From NCBI GenBank assembly GCA_905183005.1, contig CAJJDO010000166.1, positions 147,504 through 211,503 of the forward strand: DNA of 64,000 bases. The letters are read 5' to 3'. The DNA comes from Paramecium pentaurelia. Taxonomy: Eukaryota > Ciliophora > Oligohymenophorea > Peniculida > Parameciidae. Below, piece after piece: positions 11,201 through 22,836 of the stretch (within the stretch, counting starts at the first letter, position 1; each line of letters opens with the position of its first letter). The notes beneath the pieces are model-generated. The model worked only from the letters and a program-made list of their open reading frames with translations. It made no database searches and was not told the origin of the DNA. The position numbers and the translations under genes are program-made.

Positions 11201-14200
11201 ACTTAATTGCAATAAAGCTTCTCATTTCCACTTTAAGCTGTGATTGATGTACATACTGTATCCCTATTATAACAAGTGCCTAAGAGGTAAATACATGGCT
11301 TTCCTGGTGCTCCTAAATCGCAATGAATTTAAGATGTAGGATATTATATATCATAGCAATCAAAATCTCTACATTTAGTATCTGTTTCTGTGAATGCACA
11401 TCTTTTACCAGTCTTGTTAATTTTACTTAAACAATATGTTTATTTATCAGTATCATGAGAAGCTGGCAAATCTATATAAGAATCACAAGGACCACCAACT
11501 GTACATTAAATTTGAAGTTATCCTGAATATTAATTGTATGTGCAATATATTGATTTATCAGATGCAGAAAATGATTAACAATATGCTACTTTTTATGCTG
11601 CTGTCAACTTAGAATCTATAGGCACTTTAGCATTATCAGTACAATCATCATCAGCAGTCACACCTAATGTTGGTGGGTAACATTTATTATTATAGTAAAT
11701 ACATCCATATATGTAATTATCACAATCTCCTTAACTAGTAGGAGAAGGGATATCTGAACATGTTGCATCACTACAAACTGTAGTTGAATTTTCAGGTGTA
11801 TATTTACAGGATTTAGTTCTATCTTTGTATGACTGGACTAAACAATATGCAGATTTAAATGCATCTGAAATTAGATAATTTTAGCCATCCCAACTTATTA
11901 ATGTAGGTATTATTATATCAGTGCAATTTACATTAGTGGCTAATACACATTTAGTTTTATCACTTGCTAAGCTACAATAATCAGAAGCTTCTTTGATACT
12001 TCTACAATAAAGAGATTTTTAAGAATCTGTTTTAATTTCATTTGGGAATGTTGTAGGGCAAAAACCAGAAGTAACATTAGCATAACACTTACCTCCATAA
12101 TATAAGCATCCAGGTTTATAAGTCTCACATTCTGTTTAACTTGAAGATGAATAAATATCTGAGCAAGCAGAAATGGCATCACATGTACTACCTGTCTTAT
12201 AGATACATTTCATATACACTGCTGATCCTGAAGTAATTTTACTTTAATCATCAATCACCTTCAATCCCCAACATAAATTTTATTTTATATGAAAACTCAA
12301 TGTAGAATCAATTTAATAGTCTGTACAAGCAGTTGATAATGTTAGACAAGTTGAACCTCTTACTTATTAACATTTTCCTGAAGATAAAAATAGATTTTAA
12401 TCATTACAAGTTCTCTCATCTTTTTAATTAATTAACTTTTCACAAGTATCCTATATACTACATTTAGTATCACCTGTTTTAAATGTACAAATAATTCCTT
12501 TATCATTCACAAACTTTTTACATTGATTTAACTTAAGTGTATCAGTAATATCAGTTGTAGTATAATTATATGCACAATCTGGTATGGGTAAATAACAAAT
12601 GGTTCCTGCTAATTCACATTTATCTTCAGTTTAAGTTGAGATGTTCTTTTATAAGTAAGTAATGCATGATAATATGGTATATTTACTTAAGAATTAATCA
12701 CAACTTCTTATTGAACAATTACTTGCTCCCATTGTATAACCACATAATAATCCATTATTATCTTGGATATTTGTGCAATAATCAAACTTTTATTCATCAG
12801 TTGTTGCTGTATCAGGAAGGTTATAACTACTACATGCTGCTTAATCAATGCATGCAGCTCTAGTCGTTAAGAATCTACAAGTAGATTTGTAATTAAGACA
12901 TTCCTAAGCAGATGAAGGGTTAGTAATATCAGAACATAATCTATCTTAGCAAGCATCGTATTTTGTACATCCAACCTTAGTCAAAAATGGTAAATCTGAG
13001 AAAACATATAATCCACCACTATAATTAGGACATGTAGTAACTGATCCTGTTTATTAAGAACAAGATCTTGATTATTTACTTATACATCCTCCTTCAGATT
13101 TAGCTATACATCCTGACATGAAATCCTCGCAATCCTCATCATTTGTAGCTATTGTATTATCTGTACAAACTCTAAGAGTGCATTTGGTTGTTGTAGATGT
13201 TCCAAAACAATATTTTGTAGTATTATTACCAACAATAGCAGATTCACAAAATATTTCTGTACCTGTATAACTTGCACAAGTTGTGTCATCTGCTTTTGGA
13301 TCAACACAACCTCCATTTCCATTATAGACACATCCTTCTAAAAATAACCCACATGTATCATCATTTTAGTTTTCAGCCAATTTGCATGTTTTCACTTGAC
13401 AGTAAATATTTTCAGTTGCAGATATTATATTATAACATTGATTTGTTATAAAATTCTCAATAGATCCACTCTTATAAGCAAATATTTTATTACATGTTTC
13501 TTAAGTTCCTTTAATTGATGTGCATGGTGTTGTATAATGAACACAACCTTTTTCAATATGAATGCATTCAGGTAAGTAGTTAGTACAAGCAGCATTATCT
13601 GTAGCATTTATATTATCAGAGCATTTTCTTAGTATACAAGGAGTCGCATCTGTAGCTGTTAATGTATTAGTGCAATATCCTAGATAACTTGAACAAGTGG
13701 ATTATGTTCCAGTAAGTTTATTACATTCATATTTAGTTATGCAGGCATCAACTTGATTACTAATACAAGTTGACAGTTCAGCTGAACAATTTGAATCATT
13801 ATTATATAAAGGACCTGTTAAATCTGAGCATGCCAATTCCTTACATGCATTATTAAACCAACCACATTTTTTAGTTAAATAAATATATATTGGATTTCCT
13901 TTATCATCAATTTTATCTAAAGTTTTTACTCTAGCCTGGTTGGCTAAACATATAGATTTCTTTTTAAATTCACTACAAGTGGCATTACTAGTACAAATAG
14001 GTTACCATTAACAATTGTTAGTACCTTCACAACTTTATTATTTAACTGTCAAATCACAAGTAGTTTATGAAACACATCCAGATCCAGTTGTAACACAATT
14101 AGTGAAATAACTAGCACAAAGAGGATTAGTATATAAATTACTCTTAGCTTCAGTACAATCTCTAGCAACACATTTGGTTCCACTCTTCCATATACATTTA

Positions 14201-15483
14201 CCTTCAGATCCAATTCTTGAATAACAACTAGTATCATCTCCATCATAAGTAGTACAAGATTTCAAATTATTCTTTGTAACACAGCCTTTTCCTGTAGTAA
14301 CACATCCAACTTAATATCTATTACATTTTGCATCAGTTTAAGTGCTTTCTGGAGCTTCTTCACAAACTTTTGGTAAACAAGAAGCTTCTATTGTACTGGT
14401 TCCTTTACAAATTCCATCAGTACCAATGTATACAGCACAAGTAGTGGCAGTTCCTTTATATGTATTACAAGCTGTTAACTATGAAACACATGTTTTGCCA
14501 TTAGTTTTACAACTACTTTAGTAATATTCACAAAGCGCATCAGAACTAAATATTGCATTTTCGCATTTTCTTGCTCTACATTTAGAACCTCCAACATCAC
14601 CTTCACAAACTCCATCTGATCCAATATATCCAACACAAGTAGTGTTATCTCCTGAATAGTATTTACATAAAGGCTTTGTTTTTGCAAAAACACAACCTTT
14701 TCCTGTTGAGATACATCCTCTTTAATAGGCTTTACAATTATCATCAGTTGTAAATGATGATGAAGCATTCTAACATTCTTTAGCTTTGCAATTTGTTTTA
14801 CCTGTTGCTAATTCACAATATCCATCTGATCCAATAAAAGATTAACAATCAGCATCATCTCCTGTATATGTGGCACAAGCAGGTCTTGGAGAATCAACAC
14901 AACCTTAACCTTTTGTCACACAACCAGCTAACCAACTTGAACATTTTTCATCTGTATTTAAGCTAAGATCAGCTTCTGAACAGGATTAATTTATACAAAT
15001 TCCAGTACTTGTTTTCCATTTACATTTTAGAATTCCTGATAAGACACTTGAAATAGATTCACAAAGTTCTTTAGTGTATTACTTGCATTCTTTAGCTTAA
15101 ATACAAGCAGTTCCATCACTGACGCAAAAATAAGATATTGCCAAGCAATCTGCAGTTGTTGTTTTAACATATGCTTGACATCCAGTAAAATGTGTGCATT
15201 TTGAGTTAATATAAGCACATCCTAAAGTTTGAGCACAATTTATTTCTGGCTAATCAACTAGCTCACAATAAGGGGTATAATTCTAGATAGGCTTATAATT
15301 TGCTTCTTCACATTTTCCTTGTTTATTTTCTGAAGTAATTATCCATTCGCAAATTCGATTTTACTATTCACAATCTCTTTCTGATTTAAATTGACTACAA
15401 TCTGTACATCTATTTGAATTACTCACTTAATAAGTCAGCCCCAAAACTATTAAAAATATAAAAGATATATATTTCATCTTCAT
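7867..15483 (-). CDS. Paramecium surface (immobilization) antigen, 2538 aa
   Basis: A giant GPI-anchored coat protein of the cell and ciliary surface. One frame of 2539 codons is open on the minus strand; I spot-checked frame continuity near 14.2, 11.5, 11.2, 10.6 and 8.4 kb. An N-terminal signal peptide (MKMKYISFIFLIVLGLTYQV) is followed by dozens of cysteine-rich periods of the Paramecium surface-antigen type, with Cys about every 6-20 residues and recurring CxxY, GCV and KxC patterns. The C-terminus has a hydrophobic tail, FFLSLCLWGLLSSFQL, as expected of a GPI-attachment signal. A second ATG at 15477 is a possible alternative start. There are no introns. Surface antigens are expressed in a mutually exclusive way; the 1.4 kb upstream spacer is unusually long and may hold control elements. 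A degenerate paralogue lies at 55.2-58.3 kb. Confidence 0.93.
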
Positions 15484-16885
15484 TATTATAATAAATAATA
15501 GATTGTTTGATTTGTTCAAATAGAATATCAATGTTGATATTCGATTATTTTAGTATAAATTTGATTTGGATTTTCAAATTATTTAGATTTATAATAATAA
15601 TTTATTTTGTCTAAGGTATTCAAAATCATTAAAGACCTAATAAAGGTTTTGAATATATTATCTCTTATTTATAATTGAATGATAACAAAAACCATATTTA
15701 TAAATTGTATAATGTAATTTAATTATTATAAAATTTATTAATTTCACAATGAATTATTTTAATTTTTTACTAATTAATCTAATAATCTAATGCATGATAT
15801 TATCTTTTGTTTATTATGAGATATTTGATTTATCATAAAATAGAGATTTAAAGATTTCTAATTAATAAGTTCATTTACAAAAGTCTATCATAATGTTGAC
15901 ATAATGATTTAAATTAATTAATTAGTAATAATTTTGCTAATTAGACTATTAATGCAAAAAGGTATATTCATATTATAGTTATATATTTTAACAAAATGAT
16001 TAATAAAAAGAATGTTGATAATATACCTAACATATTGATTAGAAATTATTTTACTCTAAAAAATTTTCTTTATTATTTATAAAAAGTATTAATTCTCAGA
16101 TATCATTTTAACTTTTCTTTATTAGTTTAAGTTAAGTTAATTTCATTTTTTTTTCTTTAACTTAAATGATAAAATAAACTATTTTATATGATTCTCTTTA
16201 ATTGCCTAATAAATTGTTAAATCATATAAAATTCATACAAGTTATTAAAAACTAATCATCTTAATTCCAGATAATGAGATAATTATGTCCATAAAAATTT
16301 ATGCTGCTATTATCAATTTTAAGAAAAACTGAAAAATGTGTTAATAAAAAGAATCAAACATCCAAATAATGTTAATATCAAGCTACAAGAGGACATTTCT
16401 CAAGATTAAATTTTGATTATTTCAAATCATTCTCCTATTAAAAAATAAAATAATAAATTAAATTCAGTTAATTTAAATACTATTACCTTAAATGTCCAAC
16501 ACAATTAAATAAACTAATACTTCAATTTAAACATCTTCATAAGTAAATCTTAACAAATATATATTATATAGCTTAATCTATATATATGAGATATCATATA
16601 TATAGAGATCATATTTTTTATTAATATATTAAAAGTATATCAATTCTATAAGCAATCCTAATGTTATTTTCATAGATATGACAAAGCTTTAGCAGTTCTT
16701 AAAAAGGGAATTAAACTTTAATTCATTCTATTGATAATAATATGCTTAAGTGATAGGGATATCTATGAAAGTAAGGATATCATGAATAAATAGCAAATGA
16801 GGCCCCCCTTCTATTGAAAACTTTAATTAATAAATAATAAATAATTTGTGAAAATTTAAAAATAAACTAATAATAATATATTAAA
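15484..16885. other. Long divergent intergenic region, 1.4 kb
   Basis: Separates the antigen gene (minus) from the coiled-coil gene (plus). It is extremely AT-rich, with frequent TGA in every frame and no credible exon or tRNA that I can find. It contains a perfect 12-bp inverted repeat (16578-16605), further TATA-rich blocks and a short C-tract near 16803. Most spacers in this window are under 400 bp, so this one stands out and probably includes the antigen promoter. Confidence 0.6.
16578..16605. repeat. Perfect inverted repeat, 12-bp arms, 4-bp loop
   Basis: The arms CTATATATATGA and TCATATATATAG flank GATA. Perfect symmetry over 24 bases stands out, but the arms are mostly alternating AT, which lowers its significance. 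It lies about 1.1 kb upstream of the antigen start and 0.3 kb upstream of the coiled-coil gene. Confidence 0.6.
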
Positions 16886-17942
16886 ATGAATTAAGGTACC
16901 GATCAATAAGTCATAGATAAGGATGAAGAGATCAAGTAATTAAAGTTAGAGGTTTAGGAATGTAAAGAAAGGGAAATTAGATTCAAAGAGCTATCTTAAC
17001 ATCTGAGTCAATTAGAAGGAAGGTATTTTTGTAATTTTATGATAAAAGATATAATCATTTGAAAGATTAAAAATCTGCAAGTGAGTAATAGTTGAAAACA
17101 TAGATTGAATAATATTAAAAAATGGTGAAAATATAATAGAAGGAGATAGAAAATTTGAAATAATAAGTTTAGGAATTGGAGGATGAATTAGTAGAGAATG
17201 AAGAATAATAGAAGTAGCCAAACAAAATAATTGCAGATGAAAATCTTGTGATTAATAAATTAAATAGTGAGAAAACATTATTGGATGAAGAAGTAAAGGG
17301 ATTAAAAGAGACAATCAAATAGTATGAAATGTATATTAGTTTAGAATAAAACAAGAGTATGATAACATTTGTAAAGATTTCTAGTCTTTAAGTAAACAAA
17401 ATGACATAAACAAAAGTTAATTTACTTAAGTAATGATATTTTGAAATAAATAAGATTAAAGAGGAATTAGTATAAAAAAATTAAGAATTAAAACATACAA
17501 GAAGACAATATTAAGAAGCTTTGAATTATATCAGTTAATAATAACCAAATGCTCCATTCCAAAATAATTCAGCTATAAATGAATTAACATAGACTAATCA
17601 ATAATTGTTGACTCAAAATTAATAACTAAATAGAACAATATCAAAATTAAAATAAGATTTAGATCATGTTAAGAAAGCACATTAAGAGTCATTAATTGAA
17701 GCTGATATGTTAAGTAGAAGTTTAGAATAATCATAATTATAAAGTGAATAGATTAAAAATTAAAAAGAAGATGTAATGATATTTAAATAATATGTATATA
17801 GATTTCATAGGAATTAGAAAGAGTGATTAGGATTGAAGAATAATAATTTTCATAAAGAATATTATTGTTAAGATCTCTAAAAGATGAACTATAGGATACA
17901 AAATCAAGAAGTTTATTGAATTTGAGAAGATATAATTATTGA
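16886..17942 (+). CDS. Coiled-coil protein
   Basis: Four short introns (17023-17048, 17322-17344, 17430-17454, 17773-17801) give a protein of about 317 residues ending at TGA 17940-17942. Each splice is forced by frame: for example the third exon reads KQEYDNICKDFQSLSKQND only after the 23-nt intron is removed. Nearly the whole protein is heptad-patterned Glu/Lys/Gln/Leu coiled coil with an Asn/Gln-rich break (NYISQQQPNAPFQNN) in the middle. No other domain is visible. It ends 22 bp before the deoxyhypusine hydroxylase start. Possibly a cytoskeletal protein; function unknown. Confidence 0.8.
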
Positions 17943-17964
17943 TAATAATTTTTATTAATAAACA

Positions 17965-18895
17965 ATGGAAAAATCACCACAAAAATTTTATGAAATTATC
18001 ATCAATGCTACTTCTACAGTAGATTAGATATACACAGCAATTTTTGAATTGAGAACCATTAATAATAAGGAAGCAATAGAACTCTTGAAATAGGGTTTTT
18101 ATCATCTTAATAAAGTTGAGAATAAATCATGTTTATTATTACATGAGATTGCTTATGCTTTAGGATAAGCAGATTTAAGTTTGGAATCTATAATTACTTA
18201 ATTTCTAATTTAAATAATAAGTGATGATTAATAATTTGATGTTGTAAGACATGAAGCTGCTGAGGCATTAGCAAATATTAATTAAAAAGAGGCATTGGAT
18301 ATATTTGATAAATATTCTAAAAAGAATGTTAATGATAATCTTAATATCTTATAAGATACATGTATAATTGGTTTAGAGAAGGCAAAGACAATTCATGAAC
18401 TTGGACATTTATATGGATAAAAATATCTTGGTACTAGAGAACCTGCTGCTCCATTTGAAAAATTAGATAAGGATCCAGTAGAATATATATTGGATGATTA
18501 GACAAGTTTATTTAATAAATATAGAGCACTTTATTATTTAAGAAATAATGCTGAAATATATTTTAATAATATTGATTAATTATTAATAAGTAATAAACTT
18601 GGAGCATTGTTTAAACATGAGGTAATTTATATATATATATATTATAATTTAGATTTGTTTTGTAATTGGTTAAGTTGGAGTAGCACCAAAATAAATACAT
18701 GAAGCTTTAATTAATATGATAAAGGATGAAAATTAACCAGCAATTGCTCGTCATGAAGCTATTGCTGCTTTTTAGACAGTTAGTTCAAATAAAGAAATTA
18801 CACTGGAGATTTTGAATGAATATGCTAAAAGTATTGATTAGATAGTTAGGGAAACTGCTATAGTATCATTAAAGATGATGGAATTTTATGGTTGA
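17965..18895 (+). CDS. Deoxyhypusine hydroxylase (HEAT-repeat iron enzyme)
   Basis: DOHH hydroxylates the deoxyhypusine residue of eIF5A, the last step of hypusine synthesis, using a di-iron centre held by four His-Glu pairs. All four are present: LLLHE, VRHEAAEAL, LFKHE and ARHEAIAAF, in the expected two halves separated by a long linker. The spliced product is 299 residues, matching the roughly 300 usual for the family. A single 31-nt intron (18622-18652) falls immediately after the third His-Glu pair. The gene starts 22 bp after the upstream stop. No signal or membrane segment is seen, so the protein should be cytosolic. Confidence 0.93.
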
Positions 18896-18973
18896 TTGAT
18901 TGTATTATTGATATAATATATTAAATGTTGAATAGAGTGTAGGAATTATCAATATGATAATTAATATTTTATA

Positions 18974-19549
18974 ATGTAATCGTAACCTAAGTCAGGATCT
19001 ATTTATCATTGTTTATCCCCATAGAATATTAAACGTGCTGTTAATAAGATTCAATGTCGAGAATAATAAAGCAATCCTTGTGTTAGATTGAATAATTAGG
19101 ATAATCGACTCAAATAATTCCAAACTCTTCTAAATTCATATATGTAGAGTAAATCTCCCTCTATCACTAAAACTATATAAAGTCGAAAGAGTTTGAATGA
19201 GCCAAGTATAAATAATATTGCCAGAATGTCAGTAACTCCATAGAAAAGTGACATTTCAATTACACGCAAATAAAATACTGAGCATAAGGAATTCTTATTA
19301 TGTTAATCCATTTCAAGTTAAACTTCTGATTTTGGTCCTTAAAATCAATTTAAAGTATAGTTGTAGTAAATACAACAAAAAGTACGTGAACGCTTTAAGA
19401 GATATGAGGAAGAGAGGAAATAATTTCATGAAGAGAAGAAACTCTTTATAGAAGAGAAGAAACAATTAATTTCAAGAATACAATAATTAGAATAATAGGT
19501 TTAAGAATTGACCAAAAAAAAAGAAGCATTAGATCAATCATTTGGTTGA
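18974..19549 (+). CDS. Hypothetical protein, C-terminal coiled coil, intronless
   Basis: A single frame of 192 codons including TGA 19547-19549. The first 110 residues are Ser/Gln/Asn-rich and basic with several potential phosphorylation sites (SKSPSITKTIQSRKSLNEP). The last 60 form a strong coiled coil (VRERFKRYEEERKQFHEEKK) ending in KKKEALDQSFG. No known domain is recognised. It lies between DOHH and another coiled-coil gene with spacers of 78 and 46 bp. Confidence 0.75.
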
Positions 19550-19595
19550 TATACTACTAACAATTTTGTTTATATAAATATATAATTTAACAGTT

Positions 19596-20840
19596 ATGAA
19601 TACACAAATTAAAGCAACTAGACAACCATTATCTCAAATTGATTTTAATTAAGATTTAGATAATTGTGGTGGTACAACACCTAAACATAAATAATTCAAA
19701 ACTGCTATTACACTCAATAGTGATTATAAGAATAATCAAAATTATAATGTTCAATTCAAAGTTAAATAATAGAATCAAACTATGGATTTAGTTAGTATTA
19801 ATAATGCAAGTAGACTTAATGAAAATAATACAATTTTCATGAGTCCTGCTCCACTTCGCAGAAATACTTAATTTCAAATATAATAATAGCAATAATAAAT
19901 TACTTCACCTTTGTAAAAGAATTATAGTTAGAAACATTTTTAACCTAATTCTCCAATTACAAAACCTAATATTTAATTTAGAGGAGTTTCTCAATAACCT
20001 TTTAATTAAAATGTGTCTCATACAACAACTTAAAAATTAGAGTCAGATGTTCAAATTTTGAAGAATTAAAATCATGCATTATAATAATAAATATTTTAAT
20101 TAGAGTCTAATATTTAAAGAGGAAATAGTACATAATTTATAAAAGAATTAGAAAACAAAATATAAATGCTTTCAAAATTAAACGAAAAATTAAATTAAGA
20201 TAATTAACAACTAATTAAAATTAGTAATGTTGAATAATTAAGAAAAGAGAAAGATAATTAATCTAAAAAATTAGAAGAATTAGAGAGTCAATATGATAAT
20301 TTATTAAAATAATTTGAGTAATTTGATTGTTAAAAATTAAATGAATTACAATAAATGAATCAAGAAAATATAATTGAAAATTTAGTAATGGATTTAGAAA
20401 ATAAAATAACTGGATTAATAATTTAAAATGAAAAGTTAAATTTATAGATTTAAGCAGGATAGAAAATAGATTAAAATATTGAATAATTATAATTAGAAGT
20501 ATAATAACATTAAATTGCATATTAAAAATTGAAACATGAAGAAGTTTAATATAGATTTAAATATGATACAGCAAATTATGATGAGAAAGTAAGTAAAAGA
20601 CATTAACAAAATGATAATAAAGATAAAGTAATTGAAAATGTATTAGAATTAATATTATTAAATAGATTAAACTTTTAGAAGAAGAAAACTCAAAATTAAG
20701 AGAGTTAATAAAAGATGTAGATTATGAAGAAGAGATTAAAGATATGGAGGATAGGGTATATTATTATATTTAAAGGTTATTAGATTCGAGTGATAGCCTA
20801 AGATAATAAAAAATTAGAAATGTAATTGCTATAAAAATGA
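19596..20840 (+). CDS. Coiled-coil protein with low-complexity N-terminus
   Basis: Exon 1 is exactly 348 codons (19596-20639). Introns at 20640-20665 (26 nt) and 20756-20783 (28 nt) lead to a C-terminus ending RVIAQDNKKLEMQLLQK and TGA 20838-20840; about 396 residues. The first 150 residues are Asn/Gln/Pro/Thr-rich. From about residue 155 the protein is an uninterrupted coiled coil (QFIKELENKIQMLSKLNEKL). Several AT-rich stretches resemble introns, but only two are needed to keep the frame. Family unknown; a structural cytoskeletal role is a reasonable guess only. Confidence 0.75.
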
Positions 20841-20914
20841 TATATATATATTGTATCGACTTATTTCAAAAATTAATTCAGAAGGTTTTGATTTTATATG
20901 AATTATTTAATAAA

Positions 20915-22528
20915 ATGAAGAGTTGTGATTTATGTAAAAATGGATCAAGAAAAATGATGAAAGAATATTTGCAGGAGAAGTACTTTGAAGCATTTAATTT
21001 CTACTTTGCCAAACCTATCAACGAAATCATAGCATAGATCCCACACGCCTCGCATGTAATATATTTTAAGGATTATGTAATCTTAGATGAACAGATGGAA
21101 TATTTGAAAAGGTATGTGGTGTTTGTAATGTTATATTACAAGATTCTACAATAAAGAAGAGATTAAACCACGTATTGATATTCTTACAGAATTCTATACT
21201 CAAAATTATAAACATATCCATCCAAATTTGAGTGTGACTGATGCACATAAGATTATGAATAAAAGAAACAATAGATATGATAAATTGTTTTATTAAAAGG
21301 ATCGTGAATAAAGTCAATAACAAGGAATAAGTAGGTAAGTATTGAATTCAAAATTGACAGAGAATATCAGTTTCGAAACTCAAGAACATGACATTTATGA
21401 AGAAGCCACTTAAGTAACTAGTAAATAAGGTTTTGATTTAAGAGGATTACAGATTATTAAAAATCTTTAACAATTAAATCAATCAGAATAATCTGATATT
21501 ACTTTGAAAGATTGTATTGTCTAAGTCAATCAATTATATGCTAAACATAAGAAGTAATCTACTTATTCTAAGAGTATCAAACAACTCAAATAACCAGAAA
21601 GCTGTAAGAAAGGTATAATAATGTCTATTATAGGTATTAATTCTAAAAGTGAATCTAGAATTTCATCGAATATTAAATCTAATAAGGAGGAAGTACCTTT
21701 AGAATTGGGAAAAGGGATTGAATAATTCAATGATTTTGATGCTAAACCTAAATTGACAAGAATGTAGAGTGATTCATAAACGATATAGAGAATGCTTAAG
21801 GAATATTAGAAGATGAAATAATTGAGAAGTGCTGTATCTTCTGATTAGTTACCCATGAGTACTTCTGTTTAAGGATTTTAAGGTTAATAAAAAAGTATTA
21901 GATAAGATCATAATAATAATAATGGGAGTATGCATAGTAGTACATCAACTAAACAAGAAGCACTTAAAAAAGTATATTAACCTTTGCCAAAGAAAATTAC
22001 AACTAATTAAATTGATAAAATTGCCAAGGGAGGTTGTTTAACAGATAGAACTTATAAAAGACCTCCTCCAATTTCTGAGGATCTTATGCTTAAGATACAT
22101 GATTAAATAAAGGGATTGAATACTGTAGATAGTAAATAGAAAGTTGAATTTAAATATATGATTCCATCATAGTATAATTCATAATAAAATCAAAAATTAG
22201 TAAGTAATAAAGCTAAATCATCCAATTCCAAAAAGATAATCAGTGAAATGGGAACAAAATCATAACATATCAATAAATAAACAACATAGAAAACAGATGA
22301 AATTGTTAAGAAATACATTTAATTTGCATAATAAACACTTAAGAAAAAGTTTGATTTTAAATTAAACTTATAAGGATTAAATGAAGAACCTTAAGAGGAT
22401 GAAGTTTGTAATATATATATATTATAATCTATTAAGCTAGTAAGCGAAACAATTTTTTTACTGAAAGGCATAGTCAAGTTTAAGATAGAGAACAATTCAA
22501 TTCTCATCGAAAAATCTTATAAAAATGA
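20915..22528 (+). CDS. Hypothetical protein, 517 aa, CxxC at the N-terminus
   Basis: The chosen ATG gives MKSCDLCKNGSRKMM; an in-frame ATG at 20837 overlaps the previous stop and is less likely. Introns at 21112-21142 (31 nt) and 22408-22436 (29 nt) give exactly 518 codons. The N-terminal 110 residues look folded (YFEAFNFYFAKPINEIIAQI and FYNKEEIKPRIDILTEFYTQ). The rest is disordered: Ser/Lys/Gln-rich, with TDRTYKRPPPISEDLMLKIH and a long basic tail. The CDLC pair may bind a metal or be incidental. No membrane segment. No family recognised. Confidence 0.75.
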
Positions 22529-22836
22529 GAATTCAATTATTTTTATACATTTTATTAATTTAAAAATTCTAAATATATTCAAACATAAGCCCAAATAAGT
22601 TTAATAATGAATCCTATTTAAATTAGATTTTAAGCATACTCTATTACTTAGATAGTTATTCTATTATTAAATATTATTTAGTGAAGTTTTGATAAAAGTG
22701 GAAACTATTCCCCTTATATTTTGGAAATCTATGAAAAATGAAAGAATTAAGTTATAAAATCTGAGATAGGAATTGTATATTGATTATATATTGAATGAAT
22801 AATAAAATGATTATTGATTATGTTATATATATTATT
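22529..22836. other. Intergenic spacer, 308 bp
   Basis: AT-rich, with TGA in all frames. Nothing recognisable beyond the presumed promoter of the BEACH gene. Confidence 0.5.

Noticed and set aside
8205..15218. Many 60-137 aa minus-strand open frames inside the antigen region in standard code
   Set aside because: They are mostly shadows in other frames; the cysteine-spaced frame that runs the full 2539 codons in code 6 is the real one.
16801..16810. C-rich run GGCCCCCC as a possible telomere-repeat remnant
   Set aside because: It is a single short tract and does not repeat the CCCCAA/CCCAAA unit.
21334..21359. GTAAGTATTG...GACAG candidate intron in the 517-aa gene
   Set aside because: The frame is open through it and splicing creates an early TGA.
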